The translations under genes were made by a program, and so were the position numbers. Source: Eutypella sp. D-1 (taxonomy: Eukaryota > Ascomycota > Sordariomycetes > Xylariales > Diatrypaceae). Taken from it: DNA of 64,000 bases. The notes below the pieces were generated by a model. The model had not been told where the DNA came from and ran no database searches. It saw only the letters and a program-made list of their open reading frames with translations. The stretch spans positions 558,001-622,000 of the forward strand of contig JAJTTP010000021.1 in the NCBI GenBank assembly GCA_023313575.1. Reading direction: 5' to 3'. This document shows, one piece after another, positions 21,754 to 32,814 of this stretch. Positions within the stretch are counted from its first letter, which is position 1. Every line of letters begins with the position of its first letter.

Positions 21754-22177
21754 TCAACCTTTAACGCATACAAGATCGCCATCATCCTGAAAATCGCAGT
21801 AGCCAGTGGCGCAGATGGAATCGGGGTGTCGTGTCTCCGCATTCATCTATTTCACGACCGGACTTCGTTAGACACGCAGTTGCGGTTGTAGGCGAAGCTA
21901 CCACGGCCTCGAAGTTCTATCCAAGGCTTCCGTATCGAAGGTATGAACTCACCAGGGCAGGTCTGCCCTCCCAGTACCCGCAGTATACACAGGCACCGGA
22001 GTGCACCGACTGATAGCAGTTATGAGGGCTTGTGGTTTCGTTGCCAGCGTGCGACGGCGGCGACCCCGCCTCGATGCACGGGACGTAGGGGAACATGATC
22101 TTCCAGCCGCAGTCTGGCGGGTCGGATACCGCCGCGGCGACCGAGACGATGCCGATGAGGAAGAAGTGCGGAAGCAT
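21754..22177 (-). CDS. small secreted eight-Cys protein
   Basis: A 105-residue predicted secreted protein. Exons are 22177-21953 and 21846-21754; the 106-nt intron has a gtgagt donor, a gtctaac branch and a tag acceptor, phase 0. The N-terminus (MLPHFFLIGIVSVAAAVS) is a typical signal peptide with cleavage before DPPDCG. The mature part of about 87 residues contains eight cysteines: DCGW, VPCIE, HNCYQ, GACVYC, ICATGYC and LVCVKG. One NET sequon is present. Small size, secretion signal and even Cys number suggest a disulfide-stabilised extracellular protein such as an effector-like or antimicrobial-type peptide. I recognise no family, and that role is inference. The second exon supplies three of the eight cysteines, which supports the splice. 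Confidence 0.68.
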
Positions 22178-23039
22178 GGTATTCCTTCAATCAGTTGTCT
22201 GCGTTGAAATCGGATGGCACGAAAATGTCAAATCACTGACTGAAGAGTATGAAAGGTCGATTCCTGACGGTGTGGGCTGATTGCGGGGGTGGTTTACATA
22301 GGACTTAAACTTGCCATCAAACAGACGCTGAGGCATTATATAGGAAATACTGCTTGCTATGGACCCGTCTTCGAGGCACGGATAGGCTATGAGCTCAGCA
22401 GCACCACACCTGGCCAGGCGCATGGAATGCCTACTCTAGGCATTGATATGGTAAAACACTATCTAGGTGCGCCATACATAGAGCAAGCTAGAAATGCCCA
22501 GATAGTTTGCTGGGAAGTTTGCGACCGACCCAATATCCCGGTCCCAACTCCCCAGAGTTACACGAGTGGCTCGCAGTGTACTTAACACAGCACGATAAAA
22601 CCAGCGATTAGAAGCCCAACGACGGCTTGATGACGTCTTAATCTTGATGGCTGTGGCTTCATTAGCTGTATGACTGACCGACTGTCGTTGTGGAGTTTGC
22701 TCGGCGAAATGGTCACGCTGCCTACGTCCCTACCTTGTTCACAGTCTTTCGTCCATTGTTTGCTATGTATTCCCGAACCTTTTTAACACCATATGCGGGA
22801 CATTTGAACGTAGATAACATAGAGGCAGCGCCGCTCTGTGTCGGCATCTATCGCTGGACGCAGAAGCTGCTATTTTTGCTCACCGAGAACAAAGTTTCGG
22901 GGCTACGTGCATACAGGCATCGCGTGAGTTAGCTATTGCGAGGAGGATGAATTCATCGGATTATGGCAATATCTTTAGTATTCCTCTGTTCCACTAACTC
23001 CAGTGCCTCTTTATTCTGACGGGCCCGCTATAGAAGTGC
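22178..23039. other. intergenic region
   Basis: About 0.86 kb between the promoter side of the small secreted protein gene and the 3' end of the GMC oxidoreductase gene. No gene recognised. Confidence 0.55.
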
Positions 23040-25145
23040 TCAATTACGCGCGACACCAAGGCCCAACTCTTCCATAAATATGGCAGCAGCCTTCTCACCA
23101 ATCATCAAGGAAGTGCTATAGGTATTAGCAGAAACCATTTTCGGGGCGATGGACATGTCAGCGACCTTCAATCCCTTCAGACCGTGCACGCTCAAGGTCT
23201 CGTCTACCACGCCCATCTGTTCCTTGGGCGCCATCCTGCAGGTGCCGAGGAAGTGCCAACATACCCCGACAGTCTCCCGTACCCATTGTTGTATAGCTTC
23301 GTCATCCTCGGGTGAGTATTCAATATCTCCCTTGACACCTAAGTCCCCATCCAATGCTCCAGTATCACAAGCCGCCTTCGAGCCTGAGGGGAACCGTGGA
23401 TGGTGCGAGACTACCTCACCGCGATACGATGGCATTCTTCGCGCGGCTTCGCGCTGCTTCTTATAAGCCCAGACATGTGTCTTCAAATCGAAGTCGTTGG
23501 GATCAGAAAGATAGCCAGGCACGAAATCCAAAGGATCGTCCATTCGAGCTCCCGTAACGTGCTAGCCAGTAATAATCCCATTAACTTTATAATCCGTGTA
23601 GTTCAAAGAATATAGCCGCTGGAAAGTTCCGAACTTACCACATGGCCCCTCGAATATGGGTACGCCGGGAAAGTACAGAGGGTAAAATATGCCCCAGCTG
23701 CGAGGTCTCCACGGTTGCCCAGAATGCTATATTCACCATCAGTTCCAGTTACCATCAAACAGTAACGAAGATCGTAGTCTTACCCAGTGTAGAGGGCCAT
23801 ACCCGCCAAGGGTCTATCAAAGGAGTTCTGGAAATCTTGTATCCAGGTCTTCTGAAACTCGACACCAAGACGTTCGAGCTCTGACCCCGTCGGCCGGTGC
23901 TTGGCAAATGCATCGAAGCCATTCCATTTCAGTATCTCGTCGCCATCGGCCACTAGGCTTGAGGTGTTTCGGACCCCATTGAAGACGGAATCGATAGTAC
24001 TGCTTGGGGAGACGCCGCATTTGTAATGCGAAGGAAGCAACTGATGATCTTCATAGTTGCGGCCAACTCCTGGCAAAGCATGAGTAGTCTGTATACTCGC
24101 TCGTCCCAGCATCTCAGGATCACCAACACCAGACCTTTCCAGGATCGGTGGCGAACCAAGCGCACCAGCCGTAAGGACAACAAGCTTTCTAGCTTTGATT
24201 GTTTGTGCAGGTCCAAGGTTAGAACCAGTTTGGTATCTGGGGTTCGGCCTGATTTCGACACCCGTAGCACGTTGGTCATCGAAGAACACCCGCAGGACCT
24301 GTGTTTCAACCAAAACATGGAGGTTCGGATGTTTACCATCCTGCAAAAGGGGATGCAGATACTTATGGGCCACGTCTTGCCGTCGGCCATCCTTAGGCGA
24401 CACGTACGCAAACGATTTCGCCGCACCGTGTGATGTTTGGAGATCTTGCAAGTCTTTGACTTCAGGGCACCCTATCTCTGTCATGGCAGTAACGAACTCT
24501 TGGCCTAACCCCTCTCCGCGATATAGTTCTGTGGACACCTCAATAGGGCCATCATGGCCGTGGAACTCACGATCGCATATGCCATGGTATGTTTCGAACT
24601 AAAAGGACCAGACATTAGAAATCTTAACACTACTTTGAGATAATCGATATCTAAGAGAAATTGTTTGCTGGAACTAACCTTCTTGAGATAAGGTAGAATG
24701 TCGGTTGACGACCACCCAGGCATGTTCCAGGCGTCATAATCGGACTGCTGGCCTCGCACATATACAAGCCCGTTGATTGAAGAACTGCCACCAAGAACAC
24801 TACCTACGGTAGCAATGATCTCTCGTCTCATAAGTTGCTCTTGTTGACTGCTCTTATGGTGGACACATGTGAGGCTGTCGGGCTTCAGGTTGGCGAGAAG
24901 GAGACCTGGATGGATAACCTGGGGATGATTGTAATTGTCCTGGCCACCCTCGATCACCAAGATAGACAATTGCGGATCAGCCTCTGCCAGTCTTGATGCG
25001 ACGATGCATCCTGTTGTGCCACCTATCACAATAATACCATATCAGCGAAACTTCCCTCACGTGGAATTCAATTGCAGGCCGTACCTCCGGCGACGATAAT
25101 ATCCACCTCCTGAAGTCCTTCTGGGAGAATCCTATCCAAGCCCAT
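23040..25145 (-). CDS. GMC-family FAD-dependent oxidoreductase
   Basis: An FAD enzyme of the glucose-methanol-choline family that oxidises an alcohol or sugar-alcohol group. Five exons: 25145-25085, 25022-24679, 24598-23784, 23726-23639, 23561-23040, giving 609 residues. The first splice falls inside the Rossmann motif (VDIIVAG joined to GGTTGCIVASRLAEA). GMC signature 1 (GSVLGGSSSINGLVYVRG) and signature 2 (GALGSPPILERSGVG) are intact. The C-terminal domain shows WHFLGTCRMAP with the active-site His and SANTYSTSLMIGEKAA with the second catalytic position (Asn). There is no signal peptide and no clear PTS1 (ends ARN), so it is likely intracellular. It resembles fungal alcohol-oxidase/choline-dehydrogenase-like enzymes; the substrate is unknown. 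It lies at the left end of the carbohydrate cluster, downstream of the aldolase in the same orientation. Confidence 0.9.
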
Positions 25146-25532
25146 CTTTGAGGATAGAGACCGGCTAAGAAACGGGAAAAGTCTGGTACAGAGACAAGAA
25201 TGAAGTAACAAGTTCGGAGGAGAAACTGCTGAAAAGAAGAGGGGGTTATTTCTTAATATGCCCTGAGCTACTCCAAAAATACCGAGGTTATTGAATGCGA
25301 TGCGTACTGGCTATTGTAACGTCATGCCTACTAGCCGTATATTTATTGATGCAAGGTAGTTTTATTTGATAATATGAATCCTACCATCCTGAATCCTCCA
25401 AGACGCCTTATTGCCGGACAACCCGCCGTGGCTTGTGGGATCCAAATTGACTACCGCATATAGTTAGTAATAGCTTCCAGCCCGTAGAACCTTGGCGATC
25501 ACATGAAATGTAGCTCTTCTGCACAGAGGTTT
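25146..25532 (-). promoter_or_regulatory. GMC gene promoter with CGG-N5-CCG site
   Basis: A 387-bp spacer between the aldolase stop and the GMC start, both on the minus strand, so it holds the GMC promoter. It contains an inverted CGG-N5-CCG at 25415-25425 (CGGACAACCCG), the form bound by many Zn2Cys6 dimers, about 270 bp upstream of the GMC ATG. Binding by the cluster regulator is inferred only. Confidence 0.35.
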
Positions 25533-26449
25533 TCACGCCTTCCCTGAAGACCCGCATACATCCATTTGCCATTCCATGAGTTTCTGGATCTCCTTGACAC
25601 CCTCCTCCATAAGCGTCGTGAGTGACGCCGTTGGCGCTTTCTGCTTAAGGTGCACGAGGTAATCGTCCAAAACCAGCTTGTTGACGTTAACCTTTGACAC
25701 ACCGCCCTGTATGCACTTCTTCATGATGTCTTCAGGGAAGTCGTTTGTTCCATGAAGCACAATCCTGACCCTGTCGTTAACGGTCTTACGAATCGTCTCC
25801 AGCCTGTCGTATTCTAAGACAGGACCTCGTGCGCCATACTCTCCGTGAACGTTGCCGAACGCAGGGGCGAGGAAGTCGATGCCCGTTGAGATGAAGTCCT
25901 CGACCTGTTCTGCGGTCGTGAGTTTTCCCTCTAGGTCTGCGGTGTCAGCGATGCCGTCCTCGCCACCTTCAATACGACCGGGCTCCGCCTCCGTCGTGAT
26001 CTTGTGTTCGTTGCAAAACGCTACAAGTTGCCTTGTCTTAGCCAGGTTTTCATCCATTTCATAATGCGACATGTCGATCATGATAGAGTCGAACGGTAGC
26101 TTTGAAGCAGCGTGCCGGATGAGTTCCTCGTCCTGCGCATGGTCCAGGTGTATCGAGATCGGCACACTGGCGTTGCGGGCCGCCAGTGCGGCAGCCTGGA
26201 TTAGCAGCCCATCGCTGAAGGTAATAGCCCAGGGAAACACCTGGATGATTAACGGCGAGCGCTTGACTTCCGCCGCGCGCACAAATGCTAGTATGCATTC
26301 GATGTTGTACCTAGTAAATTTATCAGCAACCATGTGTTTCCCGAGAAGCAAGGTCAGACTACCTACGCTATCGGGGCAACGACTCCATAACCGCCCTTTT
26401 CAGCTGCCGCGAGGATCTGATATGTCTTGTTGGCTTTCTTCCACTCCAT
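25533..26449 (-). CDS. class II ketose-bisphosphate aldolase family protein
   Basis: A zinc-dependent class II aldolase of the FbaA/GatY/KbaY superfamily, expected to cleave a ketose phosphate to a dihydroxyacetone-phosphate unit and an aldehyde. Exons 26449-26367 and 26310-25533, 286 residues, typical for GatY/KbaY-like enzymes. The intron has a gtaggt donor and a tag acceptor and joins VVAPIA to YNIECILAF. Metal and catalytic residues are in place: HLDHAQD (D84, H85), TTEAEPGRIEGGED, NVHGEYG (H183), VLHGTND (H214) and GVSKVNVNK for phosphate binding. The usual LHGGSG is LHGTND here, which may alter phosphate or aldehyde specificity. It is divergent from the rpiB-like gene with a shared promoter region. 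Fructose-1,6-bisphosphate need not be its substrate. Confidence 0.9.
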
Positions 26450-27195
26450 GTTCGCTGTATAACAAGGTGTGTTGATTGTACCTGTCTGATTTAGGGCGAT
26501 GTCGAGTTATCAGTTAAGACTGATATGGAGTAATTGTGCCAAGAGAATACGGCGTCGTGATGGCTGAGCTGAAAGGCTTCACGATAATATACACTGCGTA
26601 GTAAATTTTGAAATAGATTATTCTACCTATGTAATACTGTAAGATCAAGATTGCTACCGTGCGATATAATAAGACTGTATAATGGTCAATTCACATCGTA
26701 CTCTTCTACTAAGCTATCAGCGATGCGAGACTAGAGGCGCTGTCTTTCGAAGACTACGACATTAGCGATCATATGACGGCGGGTTCTTGACTATACGATG
26801 TGGTACCGCACTCGTTTCGGACCCCCAGGAACTCCAACAAGACCCCCAGGTTCCCCGCATGTTTATGTTTGATTTAGTGTGGGATGCCATTTGCCGCGTC
26901 TCGAGGCATCAGAGTGGAGACCTGGGGCGGCTCGCGACAGCGCGGCTCGGGGTTCGGGGCTTACGTCGAGGGTTACGGATCAGGTGGATACTCGGCATAC
27001 CAGGTTTACGAACCGCCTCCGGGTGATTCTTCACGCGCAATAAAGTACATAACTCTAGATGGTCACATGATCGAGTAGTTGGTCTGTGTTAAACACACAG
27101 GTGATGACTATTACTACCGTTCACCCCTTTGCCAACTTACTAGACCATCCAAGGCAAAGCAAGCGTACCTTCACGGCACACTCGCATACGAAATC
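26450..27195. promoter_or_regulatory. divergent promoter, aldolase / RpiB-like gene
   Basis: 746 bp shared by two divergent cluster genes, which suits co-regulation. It contains an everted CCG-N9-CGG at 26806-26820, a possible Zn2Cys6 site. A GC-rich open frame from 26884 to 27078 (64 residues, Gly/Tyr/Pro-rich) lies inside it. I could not decide whether that frame is a gene, a remnant or chance. Confidence 0.4.
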
Positions 27196-27756
27196 ATGGG
27201 CAGCACGCAAGGTCTTAGAATCGCCATCGGTGGCGATGATGCCGGGTACGACTACAAATCGGCCCTCTCCAAGGATTTATCTGCGGATCCTCGTGTGAGC
27301 GCTGTCATCGACGTTGGACCTAATGCCGCAAGCGACAAAACAGCGTACCCCCACTATGCCATCGCGGCCGCCGAGAAGGTAGCCCGGGGAGAGGCCGATA
27401 GGGCTCTCTTGATTTGCGGAACTGGGCTTGGCGTAGCTATCTCTGCGAACAAGGTTCCCGGCGTTCGCGCGGTGACGGCGCACGACAGCTTCAGCGTTGA
27501 AAGGGCAGTTCTGAGCAACGATGCCCAGGTGTTGTGCCTGGGTCAGAGGGTCATTGGTCTGGAGCTTGCACGGAGGTTGGTTCGGGAGTGGCTAGGATAT
27601 ACGTTTGATCCGGTACGTCTGTGCTCGCCTACCCCGATTCGTTGAGTGCTTCCTAGATGTCTTGATTAAAGATTGCTGATAGTTGCCCAGAAATCCGCGT
27701 CTGCTGCCAAGGTACAGGCGATCAATGACTACGAAAAGAAGGTATCGAGTGCATGA
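27196..27756 (+). CDS. RpiB/LacAB-family sugar-phosphate isomerase
   Basis: Interconverts aldose and ketose phosphates, such as ribose-5-P/ribulose-5-P or erythrose-4-P/erythrulose-4-P in the family. Exons 27196-27612 and 27691-27756 give 160 residues; intron gtacgt to cag, 78 nt. The RpiB fold signatures are clear: [13 protein letters not shown] at the N-terminus, [14 protein letters not shown], the catalytic-Cys loop [19 protein letters not shown] with C74, VRAVTAHD, and [20 protein letters not shown]. The bacterial GxDH motif is GDDAG here (His to Asp), and the C-terminal active-site HND is SND at 107-109. This divergence suggests a substrate other than ribose-5-phosphate or a fungal subfamily difference. 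It is divergent from the aldolase gene and convergent with the regulator gene, 114 bp apart. Confidence 0.92.
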
Positions 27757-27870
27757 GGGAATTTCCGTTTGAGAAACCATGCTATCATTTGCGGGAGTTT
27801 ATTTATCAATTCATCTGGAATGCCAATCGTGAAGATTTGGTGTCTTTATTCCATGATCCGAAAGCGTGGC

Positions 27871-29983
27871 TCACCCTGCTTTCGCCCACTCTGTTCGCAA
27901 GTCATTTCTTAAAGCTGTCATTGGCCATCCTGTCCTTGCCTCACAAGCATCTATCAGTGATATAATGGTCTCTCGCTGCGCGTTATCATGAACACAGAGC
28001 CCGGCTGAAGATATCAAGCCGTCAGTAAACATTACTCGTAGGGGATTCGGGTATGGCTGACCTCCAAAGAGGCATTGCGCAGAAAGGATCTGGCAACCCT
28101 CATCGCGCAGCTCCATCGCAATACCGACGATCGTAGATACTTCGTGTGATAGTGCTCTCTATAAGTTGGTTAGCTCTCCGGACATTTCATAAGGCGTTTT
28201 CACTATTCAAAATGCACCTGTATTTTGAGATAGCCGTCAAACCCATTGTTTGCCGGTGTATGTAAAGTGATTAAGATCCTTGCGAAGCTGACTACCTGGA
28301 GTGCCACGGCAAAGTGAGGCGGGTGCACCCAGATTGGCTGGAATACCGAACTTGGCGTCGCAGGCGTGGGTAGTGGTTGGAACTTGGGGCCACACGACGA
28401 CTTCCAGTTTTCTAGTATTTCAAGTAATATTTGGCCCTGCTCCGAGCGCCATGAGCTTGCAGCGTGGTCGCCAGACGAACCGTCCGGGATTGCGCAATAA
28501 TTCACTGCTTGAGAAAGTAGGTAAACAGAGCGACAGGCTAGTTCGTCTTGGGTCAGTTGAGAAAACCCCTTCACTGGCCTCCAAAAGCTGAAGCAGCGTC
28601 GTCGCTCACGAAATGCAGCCCAGACATCCTGCCGCAGCCACGCCCACCACACAGATTGCCCAAGTCCGCCACGGTCACCATTAACGTCCTGGGATCTCTG
28701 GATCCAGAAGACGCCTTTCAAATGCCGCTGCCAGTTACTATCGGATGAGTCTAACATCTCATACGTCGAGATGACTATCGCCGTTCCTAGCAGCTCTTCA
28801 GAGAGCGCGTAGCTGTCATATTTCTTGAGGGCAGTCTGTACGTAATGGAGTGTCTCGTAGTAATACTGTACCGCCTCATTAAGGTCGGTTACGGGCTGTC
28901 CTGGGTTGGTCGTTGGGGCCAGCGCGCTATGCCTGGCAGCAAGCGCAAGGATCGCTTTCATCAAGCCCTGGTTACGCAGCTTCTCCACGTTAACTAACCA
29001 TCCAAAATAGTAAAGGGATAGGGAACTCACTGCTAAGCGCGTTGCATAGGTTGAGAAATGCCGATGTGGATCGAACAAGTCAAGCTGCATCCGAGATGAC
29101 TTGGTCAGCAGGTAAAACAGGGTCGACCCGAAAAAAGAATGCGGCAACGAACCCATGACGCAGCTCTTTCTGCAAAGCTGCGGAAAAGTCTTGCCTCGTG
29201 AGGTTGTAGAATTATGTCCTCTTCAGAGCGCCAAGCATATCTCTCCTTTGTGGGGGATTCTGTGCTTAACGTGACGCCGACGTCAACCTGGCCTGGGCCC
29301 TGTAGTAAGTCCCGGTATCCCTCGGCGGGACTGGTCTGTTGCTCGAGTGTCAGACTTGGGGCCAAAGAGAATCCTTCATCGGCCTGGGCCGCATCTGCCG
29401 CAAGGAGGTCCAGCCAGCGTGTTGATGCCAAGTCTGCCGTGAGGAGCTGAGACCCTCCCTCCGGAGAACAGCCCTGGAAAGAATGGTCGGCTATCGGAGC
29501 GGAAAATAGTGGGTGTTGCCCCGGAATTACTTGTTCTGGGGTCGCGCCAGATACGCTGGATGTACCGTCCGGCACATCAGTTACATGGCGGGCGATGTTG
29601 CCATCTGGTTGGGTATCGGGCAAGCGGGCAGGTCGCGGTTCGCTCGCATATATGCAGGCTCGCTGCGAGATAGAACATGGCCCACATATGGGGACTACGT
29701 CGGCCATATGTTAGTCACCAACATGGACAGTAATGTACTGACTGACGTACTCTTCTCATCACATTTCTTATGGCGCTTCCGACAGGTCAAACTACCGCAG
29801 AAGATGTTAGCTCGTTCAGCTGCTCATTGTCACTATCGTAGACCAAATGGCTCCGACATACCACCCGGTCTTGGTTCGTAAGCCCCGGCCCCGAGATTTT
29901 CGGACTCTCTTTCTCGGCGGCCCCTCTCGGCCGGCGGGCTCCGTTGTATCAGTCTCGTGGCTTGAGAGTCTTGTGTCGTCCAT
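27871..29983 (-). CDS. Zn2Cys6 transcription factor, fungal_trans_2 type
   Basis: Probable pathway-specific regulator of the cluster. Six exons: 29983-29862, 29791-29751, 29694-29153, 29084-28218, 28158-28062, 28004-27871; 600 residues. The Zn2Cys6 cluster is assembled across three exons: CLTCRKRHKKCDE followed by IPICGPCSISQRACIYA, spacing C2C-6-C-6-C2C-6-C, preceded by a basic nuclear-localisation-like RKRVRKSRGRGLRTK. The large C-terminal part matches the fungal-specific regulatory domain of the fungal_trans_2 class: LDLFDPHRHFSTYATRLA, ALAARHSAL, WQRHLKGVFWIQRS, SVWWAWLRQDVWAAF and, near the end, LCVHDNAQRETIISLIDACEARTGWP. The acceptor giving SW-LDLFDP (29084) was chosen on conservation; an acceptor slightly upstream would add five residues. 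It sits between RpiB and the kinase and is divergent from the kinase. Confidence 0.88.
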
Positions 29984-30746
29984 ATCCGCCGAACCGACTG
30001 GGAATGGGTTCGAGACGCACTGCATGCGCATATGCATGTTATTGCTGGAATCAGCGGTAAATGTGAAAATCACGCGTCTCGCGATTCGTGACCAGGGGAT
30101 CAACCTAGCTTACATTTTAGTCAACATCGTCTTCCCACCATCTTCTCGCAGATCACCTGCAATAGCCGATATGCAGAAACTCGGGGTCCCCTTCACCCTA
30201 AAACGCAACTAGTCACTACGCTAACACAAGAGCTCGCGATTCGGCGACGAAGGTTGGCTAACGGCATGAACTTCTAAGAAAGGATTCTTTCCCCATCCCC
30301 ACATCGTCACATAGGTCCCCCACATGTGACTAATTCCACCTTATAAGGCATGGGGTGGCCGCGACGTCTTGGACGCGCGATACGCGGTAAGGTCGCATAC
30401 ATCGTCGGGTTATTCCAGTCAGATTGCGTCGGGCCAACATCGTGAGCTTAGATGTCAAGGCCGCGTGGTGTCTGAAATTTGCCATTCACCCATGACCATC
30501 ACATTGCGCATAGAAATGTGTAATCGTGCAGCTAGGAGAGGTTCGAGACCACGATGGAATACGACTCGTGCCCTAGAGTGGTGGGCAAGACCCATGAAAA
30601 AGATTGCTCGTGATGATCAAAGATTGAGTTTTCACTCCCGAATTCAAATAGTTAATGGCCATAACGCCGCAAGTTCCATAGGGTGTAGGTCAGTAAATTT
30701 GAATAATACCATTTTCCTCGTGACAAGAGAGAACGGCAAGCCTGTC
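29984..30746. promoter_or_regulatory. divergent promoter, regulator / dihydroxyacetone-type kinase
   Basis: A 763-bp region between the Zn2Cys6 gene and the kinase gene, shared by both. A TATAAG sequence on the + strand at 30342-30347 lies about 400 bp before the kinase ATG, further than usual for a fungal leader. No other element is strong enough to name. Confidence 0.4.
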
Positions 30747-32814
30747 ATGTCGACCAAGCACTACTTCCCCGAAACATTAGCCAATACGCTCGTTCCTGGA
30801 GCCCTGAAGGCCTTAACTACGGCAAATCCATACTTAGGCCTCATCGAGTCGGAGAAAGTGGTGTACTCTACTCAACATGATTCCAGCAATGTGACCGTCA
30901 TCAGCGGTGGTGGTTCAGGACATGAACCTGCTTGGTCCGGCTATGTAGGAGAGGGCCTTCTTGCCGCCGCGGCTTGCGGTGATATCTTCGCTTCACCGAG
31001 TACTAAGCAGGTGATGGCTGCTATGAAGGCCTGTCCATCGTCCGAGGGGATGATTCTTATGATCACAAACTATACCGGTGATAAGTTGCATTTCGGTCTA
31101 GCCGCGGAACGCGCGAAGAGCGAACGCATCTGCAAGAACATCGCTGTGCTCCCTCAGACGGATGATGTATCGATCGGACGGAGTAAATCGAGCGCTGTCG
31201 GGCGGAGAGGCATGCCCGGTCACGTAATTGGTATGCTCATCTTGATTCCTTGGCCAGATCTTATATTTCAAACTAATTGTGAATAGGGATGAAAATAGTT
31301 GGCGGCGCTGCGAGCAAGAAATACAGTTTCGACAGATGCGTTAGCCTCGGGCACGCATTAAATGATCAAACGGTATCGATTGGTTCAGCACTTGATCATT
31401 GCCACGTACCTGGCCGGCAAAGTCATCAGGCTATATCAGATCACGTTTGTGTGATCGGCGCTGGTATCCACAATGAGCCTGTACGTCTCCCGGCTTTCGG
31501 AGAAAGACGACTGTCATTGACCTATCCTAGGGACAACAACATATCACTCCGTTCCCACCAGTAGATGATGTGATCGACCGATGTTTGCGGTTGCTCTGCG
31601 ACCCGAATGATGTCGAGAGGGCTTTCGTAAAGTTTGATCCAGACGACGCTATAGTTCTTTTGGTGAATAACTACGGAGGTTTGTCAAACTTGGAGCTCGG
31701 TGCCTTGACCAACAAAGCACTCGAGCAGCTAGGTAAGCTTTTTGAGACAGTCAAGAACATTGTGGGATGCTTATGCGGCTCTTAGAATTGAAATGGAACA
31801 TAACGCCGGCAAGGATATTCTCCGGGGCCTTCGAGACGTCGCTGAATGCTCCTGGGTTTTCCATCTCCCTCTGTAACCTATCCAAGGCTGCGGCTGCGTC
31901 GGAGTCACAGGTTACAGAACTCCTCGACTTACTTGACCTGAAGACGACGGCTGTCGCCTGGCCGACCACAGCCCCCGCATCGACAAGAGATGGTGCTCAG
32001 CAAGCTAAGAGCACTACAGCCACCAACACCCAAATCAAGCACAATGGACAGAACGAGGGTCATATCACAAGTAAGATTGACGAGTAAGAAATGAGGAGTA
32101 ATATATGCTAACAGGATGGAAGTTGATCCGGTTTTCCTAGACAGCATAATACGATCTGGCTGCAAGGCAGCGATCGCGGCTGAGCCCAACTTAACCAAAT
32201 GGGACATGGTGATGGGTGATGGTGACTGCGGTGAAGCCGTGCACGGTGTATCGCAGGGTAAGTGTGCCCTGAGTTCGATACTGTTGCACAGTTTGCTAAT
32301 ATTCAATCCTCAAGCAATCATTCGCATCCTTGATAGCAAGGACTTACTGAAGGGCTCTGTCTTTGACCTGCTTTCTGCGATCATGGACGCGGTCGACGAT
32401 ATGGGTGGCACGCTGGGTGCTATTCTGGGAATCCTACTTTCAGCATTCTCGACATCGCTGAGGACGCATGTGAAAAAGCTGGGAACCTCGTCCCCAGAGC
32501 CCTCTGTATACGCACAGGCCCTCGCTGAGGCCGTCACGACGCTCAAGTCATACACCAGCGCAAGAGAGGGCGATCGTACCGTCATGGATGTTCTGCTCCC
32601 TTTTGCAGACAGATTTTCCGAGACCAATAACTTCCATGCCGCTGTCGAGAAGGCGTATGAGAGGGCGGAGGCGACGAGACTGCTCAAGCCACGTTTTGGG
32701 CGCGCGACCTACGTTGCGGAAGCCGCTGGCCAGGAATTGCCGGACCCAGGTGCTTGGGCTCTGTACGAAATGGTGAACGGTATGTCGAACGGTATCAAAT
32801 CATTCAAGAGATGA
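30747..32814 (+). CDS. dihydroxyacetone-type (ATP) ketose kinase
   Basis: A single-chain DAK kinase that phosphorylates dihydroxyacetone or a related short ketose with ATP. Six exons: 30747-31230, 31287-31480, 31531-31732, 31786-32070, 32141-32257, 32315-32814; 593 residues, the usual fungal DAK length. The Dak1 domain shows VISGGGSGHEPAWSGYVG (H59), NYTGDKLHFGLAAE (D112) and GAGIHNEPG, whose H223 should bind the substrate covalently. The Dak2 domain has KWDMVMGDGDCGEAV, with the Mg-ADP-binding Asp residues, then a GGT-G-type helix start and GDRTVMDVLLPF. The acceptor at 32141 was chosen because the earlier ctaacag site gives a frame shift. The frame is open upstream of the ATG, but MSTKHYFPE matches family starts. 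In this cluster the substrate may be a C4-C5 ketose rather than dihydroxyacetone. Confidence 0.9.

Noticed and set aside
32106..32140. Alternative Dak2 exon start after ctaacag with an in-frame ATG
   Set aside because: From the preceding donor at 32070 this acceptor shifts the frame into a stop; the downstream cctag acceptor keeps it open.
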